Shown: positions 32,332 through 43,984 of the stretch, piece by piece
How the letters are laid out: the number at the start of each line of letters is the position of its first letter
How positions within the stretch are numbered: position 1 is the first letter of the stretch
Assembly: GCA_030180135.1 (NCBI GenBank)
Contig: CM058231.1
Location: 22,571,034 to 22,635,033 of the forward strand
Length of the DNA stretch: 64,000 bases
From: Orychophragmus violaceus
Taxonomy: Eukaryota > Streptophyta > Magnoliopsida > Brassicales > Brassicaceae
Direction: 5' to 3'
Position numbers and translations under genes: made by a program
The notes under the pieces: model-generated
Seen by the model: the letters and a program-made list of their open reading frames with translations, nothing else
What the model was told of the DNA's origin: nothing
Databases searched by the model: none

Positions 32332-32682
32332 TTCGGAGGTGTTATTGGACTGTGAAATTCATTGTATTTTAATGTAAACAGGATTGGATGTATTTTACTA
32401 GATTTTGTTGAATTCTCCAATGGATTTGGAAATACACAGTGAATTCAATGGATTTGCTTGTAATTGAATTTGGTTAATTAGCATAGATTTGAATGGATTT
32501 GTTTGCAGTTCCAAGTTAACCATGTAAAAGAAGTACGATTTAACCAAATTAGACACTCTAAACTACATCACTAATATCTTAAACCATATATAGATTTGCT
32601 TGTGTTTGTCCAATACAATATAGAATCCAATACATTAAAATATTGCTGCACGAGAAGATCCCTATATATAGAGAATGAACAC

Positions 32683-32844
32683 CTTGTGATTACAAGTGTA
32701 GCTCCAACCAGCCACGTTTTAGTGTTGTACGAACCCAGTGAATCGCCCTTCTTGTTGCTTGCTATAGCAAGCTCTGAGATGGCTTCACCACCGTCGATTC
32801 CAACAGTCACATCAATAGCACCATAAGGAGCTCCAGAAATATAT
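32683..32844 (-). pseudogene. Captured exon of an unidentified gene
   Basis: 54-codon open block with an acceptor (TGTAG|ATAT) and donor (CACAAG|GTGTTC). It reads SGAPYGAIDVTVGIDGGEAI, ELAIASNKKGD and TKTWLVGATLVITR without stops. I do not recognise the family. It lies inside the TIR element at the 3' end of the captured series. Confidence 0.5.
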
Positions 32845-33104
32845 CTACATATAATTGAACTACCATTTCAAGTTTGGATACAAATTTCTCTCATGTATGG
32901 TTTTTAGAAGAAAAGTACCTCCCGGAGATAAAGACATATTTCAGCTTAGGTGTATACAGCTTTTGCACAATGCTATTCGACGTAATAGAGAAGACCTCTT
33001 GTTTGATCCTAAATGCTGGAGAGTTTCTGGAGTTTGAGGTTCTTTAGTGACATGAATCGATCCACACTTTGTGTAGGTTGTCGGAGAGAACGAAAAGTGA
33101 AATA

Positions 33105-33409
33105 AATCATCACCTTGTCCACTCTTCCCCATTTGTCTGCAGTTTTATCCATATTCACAAAACCATTCTCCTGTATAATACACAATTCAAGCTCAATTAC
33201 TATACACTATGTACTGCTGGATATGTAGCTCAGTTTCACTGACCTGCATCATTGCCTCTCTCCAGAACTCAAGCCAAACATTTCCAGCCGCATCACGCAG
33301 TGATTTCTCAGAACCAAGTTCTTTGAACACAAATTCATCAGAAGCCTCCCAATACTTGTCTGGTCACTCAACAACACCATCAGCAGTAACACCACGTATC
33401 ATTGTCCAC
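33105..33409 (-). pseudogene. Captured ESV1/LESV-like (tryptophan-rich starch-associated protein) exons
   Basis: Exon A is 33409-33244 (WTMIRGVTADGVVE, stop, PDKYWEASDEF, FKELGSEKSLRDAAGNVW, FWREAMMQ); exon B starts at 33170 (ENGFVNMDKTADKWG) after a TATACAG acceptor. This resembles the Trp-rich domain of EARLY STARVATION 1 and LIKE ESV1, which bind starch in plastids. A TGA lies in exon A and a one-base loss follows DKWG. It is a non-functional fragment. The family call is from memory of the repeated W/D/K pattern. Confidence 0.55.
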
Positions 33410-33514
33410 CTGCAAACAACACCATCAGACCTTCTCTCAACACCCGTTTGCATCCAACGCTTCAATTTTTTAAATGATTCATGATGTTTGGTTTTGGCGG
33501 TCGGATATATTTAC

Positions 33515-33703
33515 CTTTCAAAGTGAAACCCTTCTTTTCGAACCTGTAGATGATTTCACAGACCTGAAATACAAAAATATGGAATCATCCACAATCACAA
33601 TCCGAGCATAAACGCAGCCAAAATTCAAAGATTTAACAACACTATATGAACTAATATCAGCAAGTACATAGGTCACATGCAACAGGATGAAAGTTTGTTC
33701 CAT
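33515..33703 (-). pseudogene. Captured nucleoside diphosphate kinase exons
   Basis: MEQTFI at 33703-33686 is the NDPK1 N-terminus. After an intron ending TATTTCAG, exon 33563-33515 reads CEIIYRFEKKGFTLK, matching the NDPK segment that follows the first strand. The intervening MIKPDGVQRG segment is missing, so part of exon 1 was lost. No active-site His is present in the block. Confidence 0.65.
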
Positions 33704-33869
33704 TGTCACCCTTTCTCTTCGGCGATACCGATACCCAAAGAAGACAAGACGGACTTATATAACAACAACCGTTTACAGGACTTCCCATTTGCCGAATGAT
33801 ATGACATCAAGGTCATGTCCGACGATGATGTCTCGGAGCTGGGCTTTGTATTTGTCTCTTTTTAACCTC

Positions 33870-34064
33870 GATCAAAGACTCAAAAGGAGGGATAACAAAA
33901 CTATGTCTTTCGGTAGAGAGCATACTCTCGTAGCGCAGCCGGAAATAATCTGATAAGCAGGATCGACGATTCTTCGAGAATACGGCGTCGCCGAGTGCCT
34001 CCTCACAGTTTGTCGCCTTAATTTGCCATCTCTCGCCGCTTCGCTCACTTCAGACGCAGAAAAC
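33870..34064 (-). pseudogene. Captured exon of unclear origin, possibly nucleoporin-like
   Basis: The open minus frame reads GKLRRQTVRRHSATPYSRRI and VDPAYQIISGCATRV. The R-rich TPY motif followed by a DPA helix resembles the N-terminus of plant NUP1/KAKU4-type proteins, but the match is weak and I would not rely on it. Confidence 0.3.
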
Positions 34065-34390
34065 GTCGAGTCTTGTATACTCGGATTTTCTTAAGTACAA
34101 TCTGAAAATTCTTTAAAATACAGATCCAGAACCTCCGATTTGTTTATTGTTATTTTACAAAGCAAAATACAGTATAATCCATCTTAACTGAAATCTAACA
34201 AAATTTAAATCAACATTGAATAACAGGTGAATTGAAAATACTATAAATTACATCCAATAAATCACTAATCCAATAACACTGTATTTTAATGTATTTTTAT
34301 CAAATACACAATTAAATAACACTGTATTTTAATGTATTCTTGAAATACATCTAAATCCATTAAATTACAATGTTCAATAACACCTCCTTC

Positions 34391-34815
34391 TTTTACTTTT
34401 TTTCGACAGAAATTATGATCAGATAAAAACCATTAAACTGTGGATTCTGAAATTATTCAGTGACCAAACGAAAAGGGCAGAGAAAAAAACGAGATCGGAG
34501 TAAAATACCCAAAATTTTCCCGACGGAGAGAAACTCCCAATCGATCACGATAGAGATGTATCTGTTCTCACACGAAACGAACAGAAAAGCTAAAATTAGG
34601 GGAAAATGGCAAGACTCGGAATTTTCTCGGTCTCGGAGAATTTCGCCGCTAAATAATAGAGATGGCTTCGGACATTTTTTGGTTCGGTTAAATACGGCCC
34701 ATTATTTTTTTGTCAACACGGCCCATTGTAAATACATATGTGTATTTTTTTTTCTTTTTGTCGACATGTATATAAACGTTTTCTTTAAAGGGCGGTTGAA
34801 AAACTAAAAAAAAAA
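34391..34815. other. Intergenic, no gene seen
   Basis: Non-coding sequence between the TIR element and the LTR-less retroposon. Possible 5' region of a gene displaced by the insertions; nothing decisive. Confidence 0.4.
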
Positions 34816-35630
34816 GGGCTCGCACCGCTTTCTCTCTCTAGTTTTAGAGAGACTTTTCTCTCTCGATTCTCTTTGTTCACGGATTCCATCTTTCACAAAG
34901 ATGAAATCGAGTTTGCTTTAGCGGTTTGTTTATTTCTTTTGTTGTGCTTTTCCGATCGTCGATCGATCTTGTTTTGGCTTGCTTTGGCGATCATCCTTTC
35001 GATCCTCGCCGGAAGAAACTCAGGTGTTTATTGCTATGGCTGGCTGACCTTTCCGATTCATCGGAGCTCACCGGATTCTCCGGTTTTCTGTTCTCTTTTC
35101 GATCCGGCTTCCCTTCTCTCTTCTCACCCTTCGATCCCTGTTCTCTCTCTGTCTCGTCTTCGATCTTCCTCTCTGCTAGGATTAATATCGCTGGTGTGCA
35201 ACCGCTTGTGAGGACAAGCTTATGGTGGATCCTGATGGACTTTTAGTCTGTACGGCGCTAGTGTTTCATGGAGCTTGGCGGATTCTGGCGAAAGCATAGT
35301 AACCGCTTTCCTTTGTATGCAGGTGACTCGTGTGGTGGATTTGGAAGCCTTGATCGGCGAATGGTATCTGGCGGTTGTATTGAATTGGCTCGTGGGGGTC
35401 GGCTTCATCTTCCTCATCGTTTGCCAGCGATTTCAAGGCGGTTCTCCTCTCAGCGGCGCGTGGAGCTGCATGTCCGTTCATCTTCTGCGTTGGAAACGTG
35501 GGCCTTTGATGACTCGTCCTTATCCGCACAATCGGGCTTTTGTTTGCTAGTGTCGCTTTGTTCACTGTACGGGCTACAACCCATTTGTGTTTACGGCCTC
35601 GGCCCATTGAATAAACCCTGTTGACAAAAA
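34816..35630 (+). mobile_element. LTR-less retroposon (LINE-derived or similar), about 815 bp with poly(A)
   Basis: Starts GGGCTCGCACCGC, has a CT-rich, LINE-leader-like start and ends ...CCCTGTTGAC followed by a poly(A) run. The phrase AAAAACTAAAAAAAAAA occurs directly before the element and again after it, as expected for a target duplication of target-primed reverse transcription, although an A-rich repeat is weak evidence. No long ORF, so it would be non-autonomous. Confidence 0.5.
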
Positions 35631-35646
35631 AAAAACTAAAAAAAAA

Positions 35647-35779
35647 AAATATAAAAAACAAACTGAAAACCCAAAGACTCGGTTTGACCAAAACCTCCTA
35701 ACTGAAAAGCTCCAAAAACTGCTAAACCGACAACCTAAAGACCTATAAACGCCGATCCAAAAATGCCGCTGCCGCTGTG
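35647..35779. other. Left flank of the Athila-1 insertion
   Basis: Non-coding. Ends in CTGTG directly before the Athila-1 LTR, matched by CTGTA after the far LTR at 49314; continuous with 49319-50083 before insertion. Confidence 0.6.
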
Positions 35780-36938
35780 TGATAGGTTCTAAGTTTTACC
35801 CTATTCTCTAACTGCAAGTGCACAGTTCAGTAGTTGTAGTATATAGGGTTATCGAATCCACAGGGACTCTGGTATTCAATAGAACGAAACGGATTAATAC
35901 TAGGAAGAAAACAATATGATTGAATTGAAAGCAGTGCGAGAAAGTAAATCAGTAGCAGAGATTAACGGTTGTGAAAGCAAGTAATTAAAAGCGCTAAGTC
36001 TAGGGCGTTCTCAGGAAATCAGACAAGCAGACAGTTCATTCAGTAAGGATCTAATTAAGCACAGTTCTAGAACTCAAAACACAGATATAGAACTAACCAA
36101 ATTCCTTTGCGATAATTCTCTAAGTCTAAGTGCAGCAAACCAAACTTTCGTTTGCGAGAACTAACAGATTAAACTAGCATTAATTCCAGGTTTGATATGT
36201 TCACAATTATCCTAAACCAAACTTTCGTTTGCGAATAGTTTAATTGCTCAACCTAATTAGTTCAGATTCCTAAACCCCACTTCCGTGACGTATTTAGCAA
36301 CCTAAGATCTAGATTCTAATTGATCAGGTTAGAACTAGCTTTAAGCACAATTAGATTGAAGAACAGATATAGTTATGAATCCTTAACTGAATTTAACAAG
36401 TCTAGCAAGCCATGAAATCCTATGTGAGAAACTCTAAACCTAACTAGGAATCTACTCAGACATAGATAATGAAAACATAATCATATGATGAATATATTGC
36501 ATAAAAGAATAAGAGTAAAAGGGGTTCGAAATCTTCTCCAAATACAGATGAAGTAAATGTTCAGATCAGCCCCCAAAAGCTCTAGAAATCCTCTGCTCTT
36601 AATTATCAAAGCGTAATGTAAAACGTATCTAAAAACTCAATAATATAGGTCTAATCTCGGCCAGGGGCTTCTTTGTAAATATCAGAAACTTCTGGATCAA
36701 AGTGCAATATCTTGACTCTTCATAAACCGCCGAGTTTTGGCCCATCTCGCTGGTGCAACGACCGTTGCAGGTGTGCAACGATCGACGCATTCCTCTGTTT
36801 CGGACAGTGAACTCTATCTCTCGGCCAATCACTCCAAAAATCTCCAAAATGCTCCATTATCTCCAATTCAGCTCCAAACCTGATTATACATGTAAAAGAC
36901 TCTAAAGAACACAAAAGACACTAAAACACACTTATATC

Positions 36939-37611
36939 TGTTGGAATTGTGTCCAGTAATCTCGGTACTGTCTCTAGAAAGTAAGAGTATGTCAATGATC
37001 AGACATAAGTCATATAATACTGGGGGTCATGATGGCTTGCTAGAGTCCGCTCATGATCTATAAGTCTTGGACTTATTGCCTTTATTATATGATCCCATAT
37101 GGGTCACACGCCTAAGCTAACAGGAAAATGTGTAGGAACGGTTTAGCAGAAGTACAGTAAAAGTGCTAGGCATTTACTGTACTTAGAGAGAATAAAAGGT
37201 TTAGCCACTGTGCATCGATCGATGCATAAGGTGCAACGATCGATGCAGTGCGTAAACACCGACGAGTTAATTGGTATTTGGGCCAAATGGCCCAAACTGA
37301 ACAGGACGAGTTTTGTGTCATAAAACTCGAGTTTCAGACTGATTAACCCTAAGACCTGAGCCGTAAACTCTATCTCTCTGCGCCGAGTTCCCCTGGTGGT
37401 CTAGCAGCTGTTTCCTGTGAAAGCGTGTGTGAACCTTTGGAGGATTCATCCCTCGGTGTTTCTCTGATCTCAGACATACCATCTTCTTCCGCTGCAATAA
37501 CAGGTATAAGGTGAGATCATCATTTGTTTCTATTCTGAGAAGAACCTAGATCGCATGTTTAGGATAATCTGAATCTGGAATTAAATCAGGATTCATCTAA
37601 ACGTCCCAACA
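36939..37611 (+). repeat. Copia-2 5' LTR with CGATCG box pair
   Basis: TGTTGGAATTGTGTCC ... GTCCCAACA. A pair of boxes (cores at 37216 and 37237) lies in the segment that in copia-1 holds an unrelated palindrome; sequence on both sides is homologous. Confidence 0.95.
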
Positions 37612-37612
37612 G

Positions 37613-37624
37613 TGGTATCAGAGC
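37613..37624 (+). other. Copia-2 primer binding site
   Basis: TGGTATCAGAGC, complementary to initiator Met-tRNA, one base after the LTR. Confidence 0.95.
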
Positions 37625-37784
37625 TAATGGTTCTGGTTTTTCTTGTTTAGAAGCTTGTTTAGGATTGTTTAAAAGTGTGTTTTTGAATCAATCTACTGAT
37701 AAGATTAAAACACTTAAGACAAGAATTGAATCCTAAACAAACAGTTGAAAAATCGCATGACCAAGCTATATTGATTTGGTATGC

Positions 37785-38030
37785 GATCGAAACTGATCTT
37801 GCATCGACTGAGATCGCATTGCATCGATCGATGCAATGCAAGGATCGATCGTTGCAGTCGCGAGAGATTGACCGCGATCGCATGGATCGTTCGAACGATC
37901 GCATGGATCTCGCGAAAGTCTCTCGGCCAAACCTGATAACCGTTCGTGCACACGTGAGAGCATCGATCGTTACAGGATCGTTGAACGATCGTTGCAGGAT
38001 CGATGCTGTGAGCATCGATCGATGCGGTTA
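37785..38030 (+). repeat. CGATCG boxes in the copia-2 leader
   Basis: At least three pairs between PBS and gag (for example GCATCGATCGATGCAATGC with a second core 21 bp on). The block is homologous in place to 11380-11548 of copia-1 but more regular. Confidence 0.8.
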
Positions 38031-39152
38031 GGGTTTCGGCTCGGTTTAATTTAATTAAAATTGATTCGTTCTGGTTTAATAAACAGATTTAATAATTTTA
38101 TTAAGTCTGGTTAAACCGGGATAAGAAATCCAATGTCGAAAGAAATATTGGATTTAGTGCCTAAACCAGGAATTTCTAATTTGATTTGGTTGGACCAAAT
38201 AAATTGAGAAATTCCGGTTTAGTAAATAACCGGTTGACAATTGTGGTCATCGTAGTAATTGAAACTTGGTTAGACCAGTTTTAATGAACCAGACCGGTTA
38301 TGTCAATTAATTGGACAATTGGGTCATGTCTTGGACATGGACCAATTCTTGGGCCTCGGGCCAAGAAGTTAAAACAATTGGGCCAATTATTTGAGTCTTT
38401 CTTCAGATAAATTTAAAATTTATTTTATAAAATTATAAAGTCGATTTTAAATTAAAGTTTCCAAAATTTTGAAATTAGAAAGTTTCTGAATTTGCGGGTT
38501 TTGGATTTTAAAGAAATTTCTAAAGTTAGAAAGTTTCCGGTTTTAGAAAGTTTCCAATTTTAGAAAGTTTCCAAAATAGTAGGTTTCCAAAAATAGAAAG
38601 TTTCCCGAAATAGTAATCTTCTATTTTGGGAATGAATTTTAATAAACCTACGAACCTCAAATAATATCAAGCGTTGGATGTCTTGTCCAGGCTATGTCAG
38701 CTGTCGAAGCCCATTCAATTGTATTCATGGCCTTACAGTGTGAGGGTGTCTGCTTTTGCGTGGGTAAGACGGTTTGTGATTCATAAATGTCATTGGGAGT
38801 CCCAGACATTAATGATTACATGACTGTATAGTCCGGTTTTCTTGACTAGGCCATCGGGAGTCCCGGGCCTTGAGACATCAGAGTGGATTGGGCCTCGGGC
38901 CCAGATTCACAACCAAGAGTTATATCACGGATATAATTAGCCGATATAGGGCTTACCGATATAAGCTAAGGTTGGGTGACGGCCAGTGGCCCACTTTGAT
39001 CTTAGTTATATGTGGATCTTGGAATCATTATATTCTATTGAGGGTAACTTATGTTATTGAATATAATGCATGATTAATCATATTATACTTTAATACGAGA
39101 TTAATCATTTTGAACATATAACTAATAACCTTTTTATTTATATATTTCAGAT

Positions 39153-42100
39153 ATGACTACTACAAGCACTCAAAACACATTCTCGATCCGGTCTGTTCTC
39201 GAGAAGGAGAAGCTGACTGGAACGAACTTCCTGACATGGTCAAGGAACTTGAGGCTGGTCCTCAAGCAGGAGAAGAAGGATTATGTCCTTCGAGATCCCC
39301 TCCCCGAGAGGCCTCTTGCCAATGCTGCCAGGACTCTGCACAATGCTTGGGAAAAGCATTCGTCAGATGAAAATGATGTTTATTGCCTGATGTTGGTGAC
39401 AATGACTCCAGAGCTGCAAAAGCAGTTCGAAAGTGTATTGTCTCCAATCGAGATCATGGCAAGCCTGAAATCGCTTTTTCAGGAGCAGGCTAGGACCGAG
39501 AGGTTCCAGACAGTTAAGAACCTCTTGGACTGTAAGTTGGCTGCGAATGCGGCAGTGAGTCCTCATGTGTTGAAGATGATGGGTTATCTCGATCATCTTC
39601 ACAAACTCGACTGCCCAATCAGCCAGGAACTTGCCTGCGACATCATTCTGCAGTCTTTACCTGCAAGCTATGATCAGTTCATTCTGAACTTTAACATGCA
39701 TGGCTTGAGTAAGACACTGCCTGAGCTTCACGGAATGCTCAAGACTGCAGAGCCCAACTTGAAGAAAACCGCCAAGGACCCCAATGTACTTATGGTACAA
39801 AAGGGCAAGGGGTTTAAGAAGTCTTCTGCTAAGGATAAGGGAAAGGCCAAGGGTGTCCAAGTCGCGGACAAGGACACGCCAAAGCCCAAGCCCAAGTCCA
39901 AGGCTGGGCCTACTGACATGTGCAGGTTCTGCAAAGAACTGGGGCATTGGAGAAGAGATTGCAAGAAATTCCAGGAAGGTCTAAAGGAATTAAAGAAGAA
40001 GACTTTCGAGACTTCTTCATCAGGTATTTTTGTTATAGAAGTTAATACAACTACTTCTGATAATACCTCATGGGTCATGGATACTGGTTGTGGGGCTCAT
40101 ATTTGTACTAATATGCAGGCACTCAGCAACAGTAGAAGGCTGAAGCAAGGACAAGTGGAACTACGAGTTGGGAATGGAGCGAAAGTTTCAGCACTAGCTG
40201 TAGGAACTTACTTGTTGTCTTTACCTTCGGGATTGATTTTAGAACTTAATAATTGTTATTTTGTACCTGCTATAAGCAGAAATATTATTTCAATTTCTTT
40301 GTTGGATTTGGAAGGTTATGATTTTTCAGTTAAGAATAAATTATGTTCCTTCAATCGCAACAATTTGTTCTATGGTTCTGCCCCTCTTACGAATGGGCTT
40401 TACATACTCGATCAATCCGCGCCAATTTATAACATTAATACAAAACGGTTTAAACCTAATGAGGAAAACCGAACGTTTCTATGGCATTGTCGTTTAGGGC
40501 ACATCAGCGAGAAACGCATCAAGAGGCTCCATTCGAATGGACTTCTTGGCTCATTTGACTTTGAGTCATGTGAGAAATGCGAATCATGCATGATGGGCAA
40601 AATGACACGGGCCCCCTTTAATAAACCTAACGAGAGGGCCAGTGACTTATTGGGCCTGATACACACTGATGTGTGTGGCCCAATGTCCACAAATGCAAGA
40701 GGAAACTATCAGTACTTCATTACCTTTACTGATGATTTCAGTAGGTATGGATATGTTTATTTGATGAGATATAAGTCTGAATCTTTTGAGAAGTTCAGAG
40801 AATTCCAAAATGAAGTACAAAACCAACTTGGCAAAAGCATTAAGGCTCTTCGGTCCGACCGAGGAGGAGAATACTTAAGCCAAGAATTCAGTGATCATCT
40901 GAGAGAGTGTGGGATCGTATCCCAACTCACTCCTCCTGGAACACCTCAATGGAATGGTGTGTCTGAGAGGAGAAATCGGACCTTATTGGATATGGTTCGA
41001 TCTATGATGAGTCACACAGACCTTCCAATATCCCTTTGGGGATATGCTCTGCTAACAGCAGTGTTCACTCTAAATAGAGCGCCATCAAAAGCAGTAGCAA
41101 AGACACCATATGAATTATGGACTGGAGAAGCTCCAGTGCTGTCTTATCTAAGAATTTGGGGTTGTGAAGCCTATGTTAAGAGATTAATCTCAGATAAGCT
41201 TACACCAAAATCTGATAAATGCTACTTCATTGGTTATCCACGGGAAACCAAGGCTTATTACTTCTATCTACGTTCCGAGAACAAGATCTTTGTTGCCCGG
41301 GATTGTAACTTTCTTGAGAGGGAGTTTCTCTCTAAGAAAGACAGTGGGAGTAAGGTACTGCTTGAAGAAATTCAAGATGAACAGGATACTGCTCAACCTA
41401 ATGAGGAAGAGCAGCAGGAGGACCTACAAGAAATTGTAGAGCCTGAACCTGTAGTACCTGAAGTTCGAAGATCCGGGAGGATCCGTCACGAACCCGAGAG
41501 ATATCAGGGATTCCTCGTGACTGACTGTCATGATCTTTTGATCATTGATGGTGATGAACCATCGAACTTCAATCAAGCCATGATGGGCCCAGATTCCTCT
41601 AAGTGGCGCAAGGCCACTGATTCCGAAATGGACTCCATGTCGGTCAACCAAGTCTTTTCGTTGGTTGATTTGCCTGCTGGTGTAAAAGCCATTGAGTGCA
41701 AATGGATCTTCAAGAAGAAGATTGACGTGGATGGAAATGTCCAGATTTATAAAGCCAGGTTGGTGGCAAAAGGTTTCAGACAAGTTCACGGTGTGGACTA
41801 CGATGAAACCTATTCACCGGTGGCTATGATGAAATCTATTCGGATTCTACTAGCAACTGCAGCTTTTCATGATTATGAAATTTGGCAGATGGACGTGAAA
41901 ACCGCATTCCTGAATGGTATTCTGGAAGAGGATGTGTATATGACGCAACCTGACGGTTACATAGATCCAAAGAATGCTGGGAAAGTATGCAAGCTTCATA
42001 AATCCATTTATGGATTGAAGCAAGCATCGAGGAGCTGGAATCTTCGTTTTGATGAAGCGATCAAGCAATTTGACTTCATCAGAAACGAAGAAGAACAATG

Positions 42101-43130
42101 CGTGTATAAGAAATCTAGTGGGAGCAAGATTGTATTTCTTATCCTGTATGTCGATGACATACTGCTTCTCGGAAACGACGTTCCAATGCTGAAGTCTGTA
42201 AAAGACTGGCTTGGAAGTTGTTTTTCCATGAAAGACATGGGTGAAGCCGCATACGTTCTTGGAATTAGGATCTATCGGGATAGACCTAAGAGGCTGATAG
42301 GCTTGTGTCAAGACTCATACATTGACAAAGTCTTACAAAGATTCAGCATGAAAGATTCCAAGAAGGGCTTCACGCCAATGGTACATGGCACAACGCTAAG
42401 CAAGAAGCAGAGCCCTACGTCGGCTGCTGAGCTTGAGCGCATGAAGAATATTCCTTATGCATCTGCAATAGGATCTGTCATGTATGCCATGATCTGTACT
42501 CGTCCTGATGTTGCTTATGCATTGAGCATGACGAGTAGATACCAGTCAAATCCAGGTGAAAACCATTGGATTGCCGTAAAGAATATCTTGAAGTATCTAA
42601 GACATACTAAGGATAAGTTCTTAGTGTACGGTGGAAGTGATGTGCTTAAAGTCAGTGGATTCACGGACGCAAGTTTCCAGACAGACACAGATGATTTCCG
42701 GTCACAGTCCGGTTATGTCTTTTGTCTGAATGGCGGTGCAGTAAGTTGGAGAAGCTCCAAGCAGGACACCGTTGCTGATTCCACTACAGAAGCTGAATAT
42801 ATCGCCGCCTCGGAAGCAGCGAAGGAAGCTGTTTGGATACGAAAGTTCATTATGGAACTAGGTGTGATACCAGATGCGGCTGAGCCTCTGGCACTGTTTT
42901 GTGACAACAATGGTGCTATAGCTCAGGCAAAGGAACCAAGATCACACCAGAAATCCAAGCATGTTCAAAGAAGATATCACTTGATACGTGACATCGTTAA
43001 TAGAAAGGAAGTCAAGATCAGCCGAGTTCCGACAGATGATAATGTCGCTGATCCATTGACAAAGCCACTCCCAAGGCCTAAGCTCGAGTTCCTGACTGAA
43101 GCTGTAGGCATTAGAAACATTGAAATGTAA
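39153..43130 (+). CDS. Copia-2 Gag-Pol polyprotein (intact, 1325 aa)
   Basis: Same length and domain order as the copia-1 product, with a zinc knuckle CRFCKELGHWRRDC, protease DTG at about 310, the integrase D-D-E residues, RT YVDD at about 999-1002 and RNase H TEAEYIAA. Only scattered substitutions separate it from copia-1. All catalytic motifs are present and no stop interrupts it. Together with the near-identical LTRs this suggests a functional element. Confidence 0.96.
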   Translation: MTTTSTQNTFSIRSVLEKEKLTGTNFLTWSRNLRLVLKQEKKDYVLRDPLPERPLANAARTLHNAWEKHSSDENDVYCLMLVTMTPELQKQFESVLSPIEIMASLKSLFQEQARTERFQTVKNLLDCKLAANAAVSPHVLKMMGYLDHLHKLDCPISQELACDIILQSLPASYDQFILNFNMHGLSKTLPELHGMLKTAEPNLKKTAKDPNVLMVQKGKGFKKSSAKDKGKAKGVQVADKDTPKPKPKSKAGPTDMCRFCKELGHWRRDCKKFQEGLKELKKKTFETSSSGIFVIEVNTTTSDNTSWVMDTGCGAHICTNMQALSNSRRLKQGQVELRVGNGAKVSALAVGTYLLSLPSGLILELNNCYFVPAISRNIISISLLDLEGYDFSVKNKLCSFNRNNLFYGSAPLTNGLYILDQSAPIYNINTKRFKPNEENRTFLWHCRLGHISEKRIKRLHSNGLLGSFDFESCEKCESCMMGKMTRAPFNKPNERASDLLGLIHTDVCGPMSTNARGNYQYFITFTDDFSRYGYVYLMRYKSESFEKFREFQNEVQNQLGKSIKALRSDRGGEYLSQEFSDHLRECGIVSQLTPPGTPQWNGVSERRNRTLLDMVRSMMSHTDLPISLWGYALLTAVFTLNRAPSKAVAKTPYELWTGEAPVLSYLRIWGCEAYVKRLISDKLTPKSDKCYFIGYPRETKAYYFYLRSENKIFVARDCNFLEREFLSKKDSGSKVLLEEIQDEQDTAQPNEEEQQEDLQEIVEPEPVVPEVRRSGRIRHEPERYQGFLVTDCHDLLIIDGDEPSNFNQAMMGPDSSKWRKATDSEMDSMSVNQVFSLVDLPAGVKAIECKWIFKKKIDVDGNVQIYKARLVAKGFRQVHGVDYDETYSPVAMMKSIRILLATAAFHDYEIWQMDVKTAFLNGILEEDVYMTQPDGYIDPKNAGKVCKLHKSIYGLKQASRSWNLRFDEAIKQFDFIRNEEEQCVYKKSSGSKIVFLILYVDDILLLGNDVPMLKSVKDWLGSCFSMKDMGEAAYVLGIRIYRDRPKRLIGLCQDSYIDKVLQRFSMKDSKKGFTPMVHGTTLSKKQSPTSAAELERMKNIPYASAIGSVMYAMICTRPDVAYALSMTSRYQSNPGENHWIAVKNILKYLRHTKDKFLVYGGSDVLKVSGFTDASFQTDTDDFRSQSGYVFCLNGGAVSWRSSKQDTVADSTTEAEYIAASEAAKEAVWIRKFIMELGVIPDAAEPLALFCDNNGAIAQAKEPRSHQKSKHVQRRYHLIRDIVNRKEVKISRVPTDDNVADPLTKPLPRPKLEFLTEAVGIRNIEM

Positions 43131-43984
43131 TCTAAATTTGAGTGGGAGTTTTGTGAGCTTTATTTTAGTTATTTGATATGTTCTTGTAAAACATTATTTT
43201 ATGTTTTAATGAAATTATTATTTCAAGATTATTTTAACTGTGATGAAATAATCGTTCCAAAATGATATGAACCATTTTATAGGTCATCGAAGTAAATGAT
43301 TTGATCTTGAGTCATCGAAGTCATTTAGCTTGATCATGAGATCCTATATTTGATAAATGCTTTATATCAACATGTCCCTAGTCGAAGGTTGTTGAAACTG
43401 GAACATCAACAACCGTGTGAGACTGGATTGGTACGTGACTTATGACAAAGTCTCAGTGTGTCATAGATGCGCGGCATCAAAGTCAGTACATAGGTGTATG
43501 TTGGGAACATACGACCGGACAAGACCCGCTTATAAGAACTCTTCAGGATATTTATATCTGTGTCATAAGAGATTCTTACTACGACTATAGAGTATAGTCC
43601 TTAGACCTGAGTTCACATGCATGTGACTGCACATGGACTAATGTACTTTGATCATTGTCTAACGCTATCGTTCAGTGATAGCTATAAGGACCTTGTTTGG
43701 GTGCATTATGAAATGAGTAGTTTACAGTGATGGAACAAGACGGAATTTGTCCCTCCAATATAAGTGGAGTGAATATCTCTAGGCCAATCGGAGATTTGAA
43801 TACTGGAAAACGCATGGCCATGCTCAAACGGACTTTCCCGAGTCGTTTGGATTGTCAGTATCAAATCAGGGTCCGATGAACAAGATTAGGCTTTATAAGG
43901 ATGACACCAATCTTGCCTTATGACTAATCGAGATATTGAGACAAAAGGATTATGAATACAGAGATTCCAGTACAAGTGGGAGAT
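43131..43984 (+). other. Copia-2 3' non-coding region and polypurine tract
   Basis: About 850 bp without a gene, collinear with copia-1 16836-17684; ends in AAGTGGGAGA before the LTR. Confidence 0.8.

Larger units (their letters stand above)
32335..34387. mobile_element. Pack-type TIR transposon carrying pieces of several host genes (2053 bp)
   Basis: The left end reads GGAGGTGTTATTGGACTGTG and the right end, inverted, GGAGGTGTTATTGAACATTG, with similarity continuing about 30 bp. A 3 bp duplication TTC flanks it (32332-32334, 34388-34390), which suggests PIF/Harbinger. Both subterminal regions carry copies of TGTATTTTAATGTA. Inside, all on the minus strand, are exon-like blocks bounded by good splice sites and resembling unrelated proteins (nucleoside diphosphate kinase, an ESV1/LESV-type Trp-rich protein, and two I cannot name). 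Introns are kept, so capture was at the DNA level. No transposase is present. Confidence 0.7.

Noticed and set aside
33209..33484. Plus-strand 91-codon frame inside the TIR transposon
   Set aside because: Shadow of the captured Trp-rich exon on the minus strand, which has splice borders and family resemblance.
35275..35550. 91-codon frame with hydrophobic segment in the LTR-less retroposon
   Set aside because: Overlaps two other open frames on both strands, no recognisable domain, and the retroposon is otherwise non-coding.
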